Positions 11,431-22,628 are shown, counted from the first letter of the stretch. The stretch: DNA of 64,000 nt from Hymenopus coronatus (GCA_030762935.1 CM060888.1:120787468-120851467), one strand, 5' to 3'. The notes: generated by a model not told the origin, from the letters alone. Made by a program: numbers and translations.

Positions 11431-11459
11431 TGTTTTCTTATTAGCACAGGAATCAATAA

Positions 11460-11690
11460 GGTCCATGTGAAAAAGTGGGGCAGAGAGGGAGAAAACAAGA
11501 ATGGGAGAATTGAGTGAGGAAGAGCGGGAGAGACAATAGAAGAATGGGAGAGGTAAATGGAGAGAGAATGAAAAAATGATGGATTGAAGGAGCGGGGGAG
11601 TGGACTGGGAGGAAAGAGAAGAAGAGAAGGGAGGGAATAAAGAGGGTGAGGGGATGAAGAGAGCCAGAGTGAAGGATCTCTGCAGTTTAC
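11460..11690. repeat. purine-rich (G+A) tract
   Basis: Over roughly 230 bases the plus strand is almost entirely A and G, with scattered short T/C interruptions. It is made of blocks such as GGGAGAGACAATAGAAGAAT and GAAGAGAAGGGAGGGAAT. There is no fixed period. The minus-strand Ser/Leu/Pro/Phe frame at 11425-11694 is a composition artefact. Confidence 0.8.
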
Positions 11691-11757
11691 TCAATAATGT
11701 GAGTGCTAGATAAGAAAATCGAATGCGCGAAATTACTCTATTCTACATCGCATGCTG

Positions 11758-12576
11758 TATTTTACTTTCTGTACATAGCGTACAGAGAAGATAGTGTATT
11801 CCACCCAAAAATTCGATACCAAGATTTCACGGGAAATATATGTTTTGGGACTCCCAGAAACAAAAAAAAAATCATTTTTGGGGAAAGGTTCCTGTGTGTA
11901 TGCATGCGCGCGCGCGCGTGTGTGTAGATAGCATGGCTCAAAAACTAAAACACCGTTAAATATCAAATTTAGTATTTAAGTTTGGGTTCTTCCAAGGAAA
12001 TCCCCCCATCCCAAACTACCCTTTATATGGTTTTTCTCAAAAATGGCTTTAACGATTTTGATTAAAATATATCTTAACGATATTTACCTGATAAAAAATG
12101 TATATTTTGAGTTTTCTGGGAATAGCTTCTGAAGACTATTTTATTCTGGATGAATTTTACGGAATTTTACATAACTGGCAATCTGTAAGATGTAACAAAA
12201 ACTTACTTAACAGAAAATATAAAGCTCGTTAAAACACGCAATTTATGTTACATACATTTTTCCGTGGAGTGGATCATTTTTTGGATATTCCTTATTATTG
12301 GTTTCAGCTTTAAAAAAACATACTTTTCTCAAACAGGAATTTGTCAGCTACTGTCCATACAAACAAAGTAACCTCAGTCACATAGCAACCAGCTTTTGAC
12401 TATTACTTTAACCTATGGTACTTCCTTATTTCGCTTCTACTTACAAGGAAGCGAGTAATAAGACTATTTGTGCTAATTTTTCTCAAATAGCATGAAGTGA
12501 ATAGAACCATAAGTTTTTTAAACATTAATTTGTTTCAGAGATGTAGAGAAAATCATATGAATGGAACAAATCAGGT
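11758..12576 (-). repeat. DR repeat, near-full copy
   Basis: E end TTTACTTTCTGTACATAGCG, block TTCCACCCAAAAATTCGATA, a GC/GT dinucleotide site (GCGCGCGCGCGTGTGTGT) at 11905-11925, and S end GTAGAGAAAATCATATGAAT. The segment 12577-12846 downstream has no recognisable element. Confidence 0.88.
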
Positions 12577-12846
12577 TTTTTATTCTCTGATTCAGAAATT
12601 CGGTAACTATTAGCACTCGTCATAGGTATGAATCAGGCCTGGATATTCTGGATGAGGAATTTCGATCTGCCTGAACATAACTTCTCATTAACTTGACAAT
12701 ATTAATCGTGTTCTGTCTCTTAACTCCAGAATATTGGTGCATTTGCACTATATCATGCAGCACCTGCGGTGACACATTCCGCGATGCGCAATTACGTTCG
12801 AGCATTATCAGGAAGCCTTAGATTATAACGATGAAATCACTAAACA

Positions 12847-12945
12847 TCTGATGTGTTGCATTCGCAAGACTTTCTCTACTCATTCTACAACCCATTTTAC
12901 AAAAGCATACTCTTCTGTCTACTTCCTATTAAGTAGCAAGTTGGA
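12847..12945 (+). repeat. DR repeat, S-end fragment
   Basis: CTGATGTGTTGCATTCGCAA and GACTTTCTCTAC mark an S end of about 100 bp that stops at TTAAGTAGCAAG, close to a mariner remnant. Confidence 0.75.
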
Positions 12946-13024
12946 GGGGATAAATATGAAGGAAAATGGGACAAATGAACACAAAAGTTGTATCAATAAA
13001 AATGCTAAAGGAGAAAGGAGAAAC

Positions 13025-13575
13025 TACGAGGGCCGTTTTTTTTTCAACCTCCGATAGGCTATAAATAAAAGACAAGCTCACAGAAAACATTTATTTTATT
13101 ACTAAAAGTTTTGTACACTTATGGTTACTTTTCAACATAATCACCGAAAAGATTGAGACATTTATCGTCCCTGTGCACAAGTTTTGCAATACCCGCTTCA
13201 AAAAATGTTGCCTTCAATGATTTCAAATGAGCATTGACATTGTTTTGAAGATTTTCGTTGGTTTGAAAGTGCTGCCCTCCTAGCCACGTCTTCAGTTCGG
13301 GGAAAAAGTGAAAGTCGCTGGGTGCTAGGTCAGGACTGTACGGCGGATGATCGAAAATGTCCCATCGAAATTGATCAAGAAGCCGATGGGTTGTGCCAGC
13401 AGTGTATGGACGAGCGTTGTCATGGATCAACACACTTCCTGAAGTCTGCTTTCCTCTTCGTTTGTTTTGCGTACGAAGAAGAGAAAGAATAAAAATGCTC
13501 ATGTAGAGGCAGTGCGCGCGCGTTTGAGCACGTTGACTCGATCGCTGTGTCTGCTTAGCTTTATACATTGTAAGA
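13025..13575 (-). pseudogene. mariner transposase remnant (3' half), DD34D
   Basis: The C-terminal half of a mariner-family transposase lies on the minus strand. The frame ending at 13125 carries an aspartate in HDNARPY and, 34 residues later, the aspartate in SPDLAPSDFHFF. These are the second and third catalytic residues of the DD34D mariner triad. It ends with a conserved-looking GDYVEK and stop. The N-terminal DNA-binding domain and the first catalytic aspartate are absent; the residues before about position 35 of the open frame do not look like transposase. The 3' inverted end TACGAGGGCCGTTTTTTTT begins at 13025. The element is therefore truncated and dead. Related rearranged copies are at 20940 and 48980. 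Confidence 0.9.
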
Positions 13576-13699
13576 AATAATTCGTCTTCTATAGCTGAAA
13601 TAAGTGGTATGTTCGTTAATGATCGTCAACCGCTAACAAGACAGCCACTTATTTGTATGCCCTTCTTGGGAGAGAAGTGAGCAGGTGCTACAGCAAAGG

Positions 13700-13880
13700 G
13701 GGCCTACATTCACTGACAGCCAGGGCTAAGCGGAGGTAACGCCTAAGCGGAACTGAAACCTAAATATACTTCAGGGTAAGTAATGTAGTTTAAGTAATAG
13801 AACATGACTTTGTAAATAATTGATATTGTGAAAGTACAATAGATTAGTATAATTATAGTTATATGTTACAACCTGTTTAT
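13700..13880. repeat. dispersed repeat R3, first copy
   Basis: This shares CTGACAGCCAGGGCTAAGCG, GTAAGTAATGTAGTTT, ACATGACTTTGTAAATAATT and GTGAAAGTA-like blocks with 33381-33680. In the second copy a SINE splits the repeat. No ORF or tRNA head is visible; its class is unknown. Confidence 0.65.
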
Positions 13881-13984
13881 AATGGTAGGTTTATAATATG
13901 TAAAAGAGCATCTGTGCATTGTAAGATTCAACTTGGATAATAAAGTCGAACAAACGGCTATTTCTTGTTTTTTTTCTCTTGTTT

Positions 13985-14130
13985 TTTAGCGCCCGTTTTA
14001 CTGGATATGGCACCGCAGGCGATGGCACTGATATACATGTACTGAAGATAGAGCACAGGCAGGGGAAACCGTGGGACCCGGAGAAAATCCGCCCTGCTTT
14101 GTCCACTACAAATCCCACATGCCGTCACTT
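13985..14130 (-). repeat. SINE fragment, family S2
   Basis: TAGCGCCCGTTTTACTG, GGCACCGCAGGCGATGGCAC and TTTGTCCACTACAAATCCCA match the body and 3' end of family S2 on the minus strand. The tRNA head is missing after GCCGTCACTTGG. The next kilobase, 14131-15188, holds no recognisable element. Confidence 0.75.
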
Positions 14131-15188
14131 GGTATTTTTGATTACTCAATATCTGAGTGTTACCAATATTTCCAAACAGCTGTAATATTCTTAATAATGA
14201 TAATTTACATATTAGATGTTAGAATAAATGTATGACATAGTTGTATCCATGTTCAATAATGGAGCAAAGCATTAATTTGCTCTTCGACTTTCTTTAAATA
14301 TTGTTGGTGGCAACATAGTAAGCCTTAAATTTTGTATTTTTACTTGGGCATGTTAGAAAATTAATGATTTTTCAGCCAGTTAGGAAGGAAAATTGATTGC
14401 ATGTAGTGAATTTCAAAGGGCCAGTTATGGCATTCGAATACACCGTGATGTATTAGGGAACCGTATCTGATATTGACAGTGATTCAAAGGCTCCTTTTAA
14501 CTCTTCTATCAGCAAATCGTATATATTACCATGCAAGGCTTAGTGTTTTATGTGCAATATTTCACTCACCGAACTGACTAGATTAGTTCGTTTGAGGAAG
14601 TTGTCAAATTCATTAACAGATGTACGTCTTTTGTAGCAGTCCATAAATATTGCCGCGGTATACTTGACATGATCGATTGTGCCCGAAGAGTAATACGTCA
14701 TCTCCATCTACCGTGCAAGGGTCTGCCGGAAAATATAGGAGTTTCTGTCAATACGTCTTTCTCGTAACAAACGAGTGTTATAAATGATCGTCATTTTTCA
14801 GGGCGATAGCAGCTATCCATCTGAATGGCATAACTGTCTCGTGTGCTGTGTTTTCATGCCTTTCGAGAGACACAATTACATCTAACTTATAATAATAAAC
14901 ATCAGGTATTATTAAGTGGCATAACTAAAGCATTTTGGCCTTCATAATGTTCCTTTTCTCAATAACAAGTGGTCTTAAATGAGGAACTTATCTGGCTATC
15001 TCGCTAAGGAAATTATACCGAAGTAAGATCCAATTTTCAACTGAAAATGTTTCATAATATATTAGCAATTCCAGGACTGTTCACTAGGAACTTCGTGTTT
15101 TTCAATTTATAATATGGCAAATATAATGGATCAACATTTAGATACAAATCATCATTTGAGACCTAAGTATTGGTGCATATATTGAAAA
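14131..15188. other. unassigned stretch
   Basis: This is about 1 kb without DR, SINE or transposase matches. It is slightly less AT-rich around 14640-14760 (GCCGCGGTATACTTGAC, CATCTCCATCTACCGTGC). No long open frame, splice pair or repeat copy was found, so it could be unique host DNA. Confidence 0.5.
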
Positions 15189-16065
15189 ATCTGATGTGTT
15201 CCATTCACATGACTTTCTCTACATCTCTGTAACAAATTATTCTATTTACTTCATCTAATCGAGAAGAAATTAGCAGAAATAGTCTTATTACTTGCTTCCT
15301 TGTTATTAGAAGCGAAATAAGGGAGTACTATAGGTTAAAGTGATAGTCAAAATCTGGTTGCTATATGATTGAAATTCCTTTGTTTGCATGGACAGGAGTT
15401 GACAAATTCCTGTATGAGAAAAGTATGCTTTCAAAGCTGAAGCCAAAAATAAGGAATAACTAAAAAACGATCAACTCCACGAAAATATATATATATGTGT
15501 ATATATATATAACTTAAAAATTGTGTTTTAGCGTGCTCTACATTTTGTGTGTTTTAAGTTTTCGTCCATCTCTTACGGTTTAGCAGTTATGCAAAATTCC
15601 GTAAAATTCATCCAGAATAAAGTAGTCTTCAGAGACTATTCGTAGACAATTCAAGATATACATTTTATTTTCGAGGTAAATATCTTTGATACACGATATT
15701 TTAATCAAAATCGTTATAGCCATTTTTAAGAAAAGCAACATTTTCAAAATGTTTTCCCATGTAAAGGGTAGTTTAAGGTGGGGGGATTTTTTTTTTGAAA
15801 ATCTTCGTGTCGCATCCTTGGACGATACCAAACTTAAATACCAAGTTTGGTATTTAACGTTCTTTTTGTTTTCGATCTATGCTGCCCACAGACACACACA
15901 CACACATATACAGACAGACAGACAGACCTTTTTCTAGAAATGCTTTTTTGGATTCAGGGGTCTCAAAACATATATTTCCGGTGAAATCTCGGTATCGAAT
16001 TTTTGGGTGCAATACAATACCTTCTCTATTCACTATGTACGTAGTATGTATAGAGAAAATAAAAA
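15189..16065 (+). repeat. DR repeat, near-full copy
   Basis: S end CTGATGTGTTCCATTCACAT; E end CTATGTACGTAGTATG then TAGAGAAAATAAAA. Extra TA/TGTA repeats interrupt it at 15486-15512, and the CA site at 15893-15920 continues into CAGACAGACAGACAGA. A pure TA run follows just outside the E end at about 16070-16096. Confidence 0.9.
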
Positions 16066-16069
16066 TATT

Positions 16070-16096
16070 ACATATATATATATATATATATATAAA
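16070..16096. repeat. (TA)n microsatellite
   Basis: This is a pure TA run immediately after the A-rich tail of a DR copy. The following 16097-16670 is AT-rich with no recognised element. Confidence 0.9.
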
Positions 16097-16672
16097 TTAT
16101 TCATAATTTATTATTAAATAATAATAATGATTATTTTTATTACATGGATACATTATTCACCAGATTATTGTTTTGGGTCTTCGATATTCTGTATATATTC
16201 TGTTTAACTCGGTGCAGGTGACCCAATAAATACTTATTTACGTATTACACCACTTTTTGCATAGTATAGTGAAACTCAAATATTACTTTGAAAATGTCCT
16301 TTTAAAGATGTCGCACTATAACATAATGATTCATAACAAATAATAAAGTTCGAAGTGCAAACAAACCAGTAAATAAATGACTTAATTTATTGCTAGAACA
16401 TAGAAATAATCTCTTCGTTCAAATTTATCTCTCCAGCATCCCCTGAAAGAGAAGAAACGTGTGCTCAGGGACATTCCATAAGCAAATAAAATCTAGGTGG
16501 CCCTTTAGCGAAGTTGGAAAACAAATTTAGATTATCCTTCAAGTAGGAGAGACCACAAAGTGGTAATCTCAATGATACTGACGCTAGGTCGAACATTTCA
16601 ATTAAGATAACTGATTGTGGCTTTAATTTCCATAAATACTTAGCAAGGCCAGCTCATCAAAAATAAAATACC

Positions 16673-16915
16673 TGATGTGTTCCATTTACACGGATTAAAT
16701 ACATATTCTGCAACAAACTATTACTGCAAAAGCTTATTCTTTTATATACTTCAAGCTAATCGGGAATAACATTAGCAGAAATTGCCTTATTACATATTTA
16801 CTTTTGTGGGGGGATGGATAAGGGGCTACAATAGGCTAAAGCGGTAGTAAAATCTTATAATAGCTAGCCCCTAATTGCTGACACTGACATTCGGTTCATT
16901 TTGCATCTCCAGAGG
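16673..16915 (+). repeat. DR repeat, S part, diverged
   Basis: CTGATGTGTTCCATTTACAC, TTCTGCAACAAACTATTACT and CTAATCGGGAATAACATTAG are recognisable. The match stops at a GA microsatellite. Confidence 0.7.
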
Positions 16916-16918
16916 TAA

Positions 16919-16952
16919 AAAAGAGAGAGAGAGAGAAAGAGAGAGAGAGAAA
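16919..16952 (+). repeat. (GA)n microsatellite
   Basis: This is a nearly pure AGAGAG run between two DR fragments. Confidence 0.9.
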
Positions 16953-16980
16953 TATATGAATACCACTTCCATTTTAGAAA

Positions 16981-17672
16981 AACCTGACGTGTTCCATTCA
17001 CATGATCTTATCTACATCTTTGTAACAAATTATTATTGAATAGTATATTCTTCTATTATTTCATGCTAATAAAGAAAAAAATTAGCAGAAATGGTACTAT
17101 TATTTGCTTCCTTGTAAGTAGAAGGGAAATAAGGGAGTACATAGAATAAAGCGTGAGTCAAATCTTTTAAAAGTTGGTTGCTATGTGATTGAAGTTCCTT
17201 TGTTTTTATAGCCAGAAGTTGACAAATTCCGGCATCAGTTAAGCATGAGTATTTTAAAACTGAAATCAACAAGAAGCAATATCTTAAAAACGGCCAATTC
17301 CACGAAAAAATGCATGTAACATAAATTATATGTTTTAACCGGCTCAACATTTTTTTGTTAAGTAAGTTTTTGTATTTCTCTTACGGTTAACCCGTTATAC
17401 AAAATTCCGCAAAATTCATCCCGAATGAAGGTGTCTTCAGAGCATATTCCCAGAAAATTCAAGATATACATTTTATTTGTCATATAAATACCTTTAATTA
17501 ACGATATTTTAATATAATTTGAGAAAATCAAAATTTTCGAAAATGGTTCCATGTAAAGGGTAGTTGGCGTGGTGGGATTTTTTTAAAAATATTTGTGTTG
17601 CATCCTTGTGAGATCTTAAATTGAATACCAAGTTTGGTATTTACGGGCTCGCAGTTTTTGAGCTATGCTGGC
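16981..17672 (+). repeat. DR repeat, E end missing
   Basis: S end CTGACGTGTTCCATTCACAT through TGAGCTATGCTGGCC, where it stops exactly at the microsatellite site. It is followed by 250 bp of unassigned AT-rich DNA (17673-17923). Confidence 0.85.
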
Positions 17673-17923
17673 CATTAAAATTCTCACTAAAATTGGTATG
17701 GGGTAACATCAGCTTTTGATTTAAATTCATTTATGTTTTATTTGAAACTAATTTTAATGCTATTTTATTTGTATGAGTACGGGAAACATTATTCTACAAA
17801 TAATATCTTTAAATTTATTTTTATTATTTTAATTTTTTCAATTATACTAATTTTATTTAATACAATACATTATTATGCACCTTAGACACACCACACATAT
17901 CTATATGGATATTTTTCTAAAAA

Positions 17924-18062
17924 TCCATTTACATGACTTTCTCTACATCTCTGTAACAATTATTTTTAAACATTTTATTCTTCTATCTACATAATGCTAT
18001 TCGAAATAATTATTAGCAGAACTTGTCCTTATTGCTTGTTCTCTTGCAAGTAGAAGGGGAAA
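17924..18062 (+). repeat. DR repeat, S-end fragment
   Basis: CCATTTACATGACTTTCTCT and ACATCTCTGTAACAATTATT, about 140 bp. It abuts the next DR copy in the same direction. Confidence 0.75.
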
Positions 18063-18898
18063 AATCTAATGTGTTCCATTGTCCTCCATCATGCATGTCA
18101 AGATAAACATAATCAGAATTAGTGTTATTACTAGCTCCTTGTAAGTAGAAGAGAAATAAGAAAATGCACAGGCTCAAGTAATATTCTCTTCCTTTAAAAG
18201 TCATTCGCTATGTGAAAAAATTGAAATTCGAGTCTCTTTGCTAGCCAGGAGTAAACAAACAAGAAACCAGAATAAAGATGTCTTCCCGTTTTAAGTGGCT
18301 AAAATTGAAACTAATAATCCGGAACATCTCGAAAACGGTTTACTCTACAAAAAGGTATGTAACATAAATTGTGTGTTTTAATGAGATATTCAATTTTTGT
18401 GTAGTAAGCTTTTGTATATTTCTTACGGTTTGCCAGTTATACAAAAATCATCCAGAATGAAGAGGTCTTCAGAGGCTATTCCTAGAAAATTCAACATATA
18501 CATTATACCTGGGATGTAAATATCTTTAATATACGTTATTTTAATCAAAATCGTTAGAGCCATTTTTGAGAAAATCAAAATTTTCGAAAAATGTTCCATG
18601 CAAAGGGTAGTTGGAGTTGGGGGAATTTTCACAAAAATCTTCGGGTCGCATTCTTGAAAGATGCTCAACTTAAACACCAAGTTTGGTACTTAACCGACTT
18701 TTCGTTTTTGAGCTATGCTGCCCACATAGACTCACTCACACACACGGCGCACACAGACTCGCACGGACCTTTTTCGAAAAATGTTTTTTTTGGAATCAGG
18801 GGTCCCAAAACATGTATTTCTGGTGATATCTGGTATCGAATTTTTGGGTTCATTACAATAGATGTTCTATGTACGTGGTATGTGATGAGAAAGTAAAA
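18063..18898 (+). repeat. DR repeat, near-full copy
   Basis: This starts CTAATGTGTTCCATTG but has lost the ACTTTCTCTAC block. It continues through the TCTTACGGTTTGCCAG, CAGAGGCTATTCCTAG and CACACACGGCGCACACAG blocks, and ends GATGAGAAAGTAAAAATG. The interior is typical. Confidence 0.85.
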
Positions 18899-18955
18899 AT
18901 GTTTTTATTTTGGATTCAAGGAGTCTCAAAAGATATATTTCCGGTGAAATCTGTA
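18899..18955 (+). repeat. partial tandem duplicate of DR E-end region
   Basis: Directly after the E tail the segment TTTTGGATTCAAGGAGTCTC and ATATTTCCGGTGAAATCTG repeats DR sequence that normally lies about 110 bases before the end. Confidence 0.75.
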
Positions 18956-19070
18956 ATGGGCTGTGACTGACAGAGCAATGGTTAACTTCTGAGTACTGAA
19001 AAAGGATCACGAAACAACGTTTTGCTCACATGTTCCTAGGTTCCAATCTCGCACTGCTTGTCATTTTTTT
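18956..19070 (+). repeat. possible tRNA-derived element
   Basis: An A-box-like GACTGACAGAGCAATGG and a B-box-like AGGTTCCAATCTCGC lie about 65 bases apart, followed by a T-rich stretch. The B-box deviates from consensus, and there is only one copy. Confidence 0.3.
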
Positions 19071-19195
19071 ATGTTTGTTAATTTTATGACTGGACATGTA
19101 TTGCATTAATATAATTTCGGAATTTGAAGTTATGGGCCTAGTTACGCTCACATAGAAATTGTTCTACTAAAACTCGTGTTAAACAACTAAAACAA

Positions 19196-20107
19196 ATCTG
19201 ATGTATTACACTCACATGACTTTTTCTAGCTGCTCTACAAAGTTCCTACAAAAGATTATTCTTCTTTCTACACGATGCTAATCGAAATAAACACTAGCAG
19301 AATGTTCTTTTTACTTAATTAATCTCTTATAAGTAGAAGGGACCTAAGGGAATGTACTAGGCTAAAGTGGAAGTTAAATGTTTTAAAAACTATCGTTATG
19401 CGATTGTCATTGCAAATCGATTCTTTGCTTGGCCAGGAGTAGAACAAAATAAAAACGGACACTTCATGTCTGAGAAAGGTACTTCACAATTGAAAGCAAT
19501 AGCAACGAATATCTCGGAAACCGTTACCTCCACAACAAAAACGTAAATGACATAAATTGTGTGTTTTGACGTGATCTACATGTTCTGTGTAGTGCGTTTT
19601 TGTCTATCTCTTACGGTTTAGCAGTTAAGAAAAATTTGGCAAAATTCATCCAGAATAAAGAGATCTTCAGAGGTTATTCCCAGAAAATTCGAGATATATA
19701 TTTTGTTTTGGATATAAATAGCTTTAATATATGAGAGTCTAATTAAAATCGTTTGAGCTATTTATAAGAAAATAAAATTTTCGAAAATTTTTCCATGTAA
19801 AGGGTAGTTTGTTGTGGGTTTTTATTTTTTAAAATCTTCGTGTCGTATCTATGAAAGATACTAAACCTAAATGCCAAGTTTGGTATTTAACGGTCATTTC
19901 GTTTTGGGGCTATGTGGTCCACAGAGAGACAGACACACACACATACACACACACACACACGGACCTGATTTTCAAAAATGAAATTTTCGGACTCAGGGGA
20001 CCACAACATATATTTCCAGTGAAATCTCAACATCGAATTTTTGGGTGCATTACAATACCTTCTGTATCTCTATGTACATTGTACACATGAGCCTAGAGAA
20101 AGTAAAA
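19196..20107 (+). repeat. DR repeat, near-full copy, second subfamily
   Basis: The S end CTGATGTATTACACTCACAT with CTTTTTCTAGCTGCTCTAC defines a second subfamily, shared with 37298 and with the S ends of 30824 and 38473. The CA site is at 19930-19960. The E end is GAGCCTAGAGAAAGTAAAA. A duplicate of its last ~125 bases follows. Confidence 0.9.
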
Positions 20108-20233
20108 AGTTTTTTTTTCGGACTCAGAGGACCTCAAAGCATATATTTCCGATGAAATCTCGACATCCAATTTTTGGGTACATTACAATACCTTCTCTAT
20201 CCACTATGAACATATGGGGCTAGAAAAAGTAAA
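20108..20233 (+). repeat. tandem duplicate of DR E-terminal 125 bp
   Basis: TTTTTTTTCGGACTCAGAGG, CATATATTTCCGATGAAATC and AATTTTTGGGTACATTACAA up to GGCTAGAAAAAGTAAAAATG repeat the last part of the preceding copy. Copy and duplicate differ at several bases, so the duplication is not recent. Confidence 0.85.
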
Positions 20234-20284
20234 AATGTGTAAATAAACTAAAATTGTTTAAAACTTACACACCAAAAATAAACA

Positions 20285-20620
20285 TAATGGCGGATGTATG
20301 AACTTTCAGCCCGTATAGCTACCCTCAATATTCGGGGCATAGACAAAATTAAATGCCTGCAGTAATATGGACGAGAAGCTTCTTGAATTTGTGTCTAGAT
20401 GCCATCATTTGTGTATCGCCCATTTACAGGTAAATTGGAGCGCAGTTTCCTTTTTAACTCAACCCACACGTTCTCATGTTCTACCACTCTGAAGTTCTGC
20501 CTCTCTGGAAACCAATTTGAAACCTTTCGAGATGTATGGACAGGATGACTATCCTATACATTCAACAATTCCATCAGGATATTTCATTCTCACGGAAATA
20601 AAAATAAGGTTATTTACTGA
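20285..20620 (-). pseudogene. Tc1-like transposase C-terminal remnant
   Basis: Minus-strand translation gives VHTSRKVSNWF, then ENVWVELKRKLRSN and, after an in-frame TAG, YYCRHLILSMPR followed by a run to the end of the domain. These match the expected order near the C-terminus of Tc1-like transposases: the region after the second catalytic Asp, the E-x-x-W-x-x-L-K-R helix around the third acidic residue, and the C-terminal SMPRR-like motif. At least two in-frame stops (one near 20560, one near 20396) make it a pseudogene. No inverted ends were identified. The flank 20621-20939 holds no recognised element. Confidence 0.75.
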
Positions 20621-20939
20621 TAATGTGTACATTAACATCTTAAACAAAGTCAGAAATTCTGCCAGTATCAGTTTCATAAACATTTAAACCCCTGCTTTTC
20701 GGACTCCGGACTTTGATAGGCTGCAACACTAACATACTCCACGTCAGTTTGATTCCTTTGAGAGGTTTTTTTTTTATCAGAAAGTGTTTTGGTTAATTCA
20801 AGATGACGCGGTAATCTCATCTGTGCTAACCAGGTGAGCTGTCAGCTGTTTGCCTGTTGCCTATATCTAGTACTCTTTTGTTATTCTCACATCTAAAACT
20901 TTGAGAATGATCTATCAACTTATTAATCCAGTAATTACA

Positions 20940-21648
20940 TACGATGGCCCTTTTTTTTAACCTCCTATAGGGCATAAATAAAAGACAAGTTCATAGAAAA
21001 CAATTGTTTTATTACTAAAAGTTTAGTACTCTTATTATTTCTTTTTAATATAATCACATAAAAAATTGACACATTTATCGTACCTGTGCACAAGCTTTGC
21101 AATACCCGCTTCAAAAAATGTTGCCGCCAATGATTTCAAATGAGCATTTTGAAGTTGTTTTGAAGTTCATCGTACTTTACGACGTTTGCGGAGAGCCATT
21201 CAAAACAAACAAAGAGGAATGCTGACTTCTGGAATTGTGTTGATCCTTGACAACGCTCGTCCACACACTGCTGGCACAACCCATCGGCTCCTTGAACAAT
21301 TCCAATGGGACATTTTCGATCATCAGCCGTACAGTCCTGACCTGGCACCCAGCGACTTTCACCTTTTCCCTGCACTGAAGTCGTGGCAAGGAAAGCAGTA
21401 CTTTCAAACCAACGAAGATCTTCAAAACAACGTCAATGATCATTTGAAATCATTGGTGGCAACATTTTTTGAAGCAGGTGTTGCAAAGCTTGTGCACAGG
21501 TCTGATAAATATCTCAATATTTTCAGTGATTATGTTGAAAAGTAACCATAAGTGTACAAAACTTTTAGTAATAAAATAATTGTCTTGTCTTTTATTTATA
21601 GCGTATCGGTTATTGAAAAAAAAAAGAAAAAAAAAACGGCCCTCGTAT
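20940..21648 (+). pseudogene. rearranged fold-back mariner with transposase fragment
   Basis: The outer ends are TACGATGGCCC (20940) and GGCCCTCGTA (to 21648), consistent with TA-flanked mariner ends. The plus-strand frame 21186-21545 encodes the last 119 residues of the transposase, with LDNARPH and, 34 residues later, SPDLAPSDFHLF, and ends GDYVEK-like (SDYVEK) before the stop. In front of it, 20940-21165 is the same 3' end in reverse orientation, so the element is a fold-back with about 210-bp arms (the other arm is about 21440-21648). The N-terminal half of the transposase is absent, so it is non-autonomous. The same junction recurs at 48980-49280. Confidence 0.88.
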
Positions 21649-21649
21649 T

Positions 21650-22276
21650 TGCAAATTCTTTCTAGCATCTGACACCTTTCTCCTTTTACTGACCTCTCAC
21701 ATATACCGTCGCTTTTGCAAGCATGTTGACGCTGTGGCTTCGGAACAGTGTGGAAATGTCGCTGGTTCAGACCGAGACAACGAATCGGTGGGAATCTGTT
21801 CAGTGAACTCACTCTTATTTTACTCCTTGTCACATTGTTGACTACATTTAATATCATTAATGTTATTAGCCTTATAGGAACATCATACAACTTCAAACGA
21901 TCCAAAATTTTAGTTCTGCTAAACTTGTCGAAATCTTGTGCACAGTCCAGAAATATAATGAAATTTTATACTCAAAACATTTTTCAAATATTTCTTACTG
22001 TAAATTATTGTCAATTGCTCGAACGATCTATTAGAAAATCTTCCATGCAATTATTTAGTTTATTTAGGAGAAGTAGATTAAACTTAAAGTTAGGATTTTC
22101 ATTTACACTGATATTGGTTATCGTTCAATTCGATGTAATCTGAAATTAATAATGTTGTTTAATTATAAGCTTTTTCTTACGTTAGTTTTAAAAGTACAAA
22201 CAAATTCGGTCGCTAAGCTGTTTGGTACAATTGTGAAGATTTTGTACCCTATCAATATGGTGATGGATGTACAATT
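21650..22276. other. unassigned stretch
   Basis: This is AT-rich DNA between the fold-back mariner and an S3 SINE. Open frames at 21748-22143 and 22152-22352 show no recognisable family. Nothing else is supported. Confidence 0.5.
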
Positions 22277-22594
22277 AACTCCGTGGCAAAACAGTCCGAA
22301 CCGCCTGACCGCTGCGTCCCCAATCTCTATCCGTTACAGGCATCATGGATAGGGTGCAGCACTGGAGGGGGCACTCAATTAGCGCCCTAAATTCCTCCCT
22401 GCTGGTTAATACCGCCTACGCAACCTGGAGCCGCTTCTTTTTCCTTAAGTAGCTCCTCAATTGGCCTTTCAGGGACCTCATGAGGCTGAGTGTACTCCGG
22501 AACAGGTCTCTCAGCGGGAGAAAATCCCTCGCTGGCATCCGAAATCGAACCTTGGTAGGCAGCCGCGCTACCATCGCGCCAAGGAGACGAACGA
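22277..22594 (-). repeat. tRNA-derived SINE, family S3, with 10-bp TSD
   Basis: The minus-strand head GTCTCCTTGGCGCGATGGTA holds the A-box and AGGTTCGATTTCGGATGC the B-box. The body includes CTCAGCCTCATGAGGTCCCT-like and GGAGCCGCTTC blocks shared with 49777 and 63107. The flanks ATGTACAATT at 22267-22276 and 22595-22604 are identical, fixing the insertion borders. Confidence 0.9.
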
Positions 22595-22628
22595 ATGTAC
22601 AATTTGTATATCCTAATTTATCTCCATT

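Noticed and set aside
11425..11694. 89-codon minus frame rich in Ser/Leu/Pro
   Set aside because: It arises from the purine-rich strand asymmetry and has no domain pattern.
19185..20253. AACTAAAA as a target duplication of the DR copy at 19196
   Set aside because: It does not touch the element borders (about 11 extra bases on the right) and no other DR copy shows a comparable pair.
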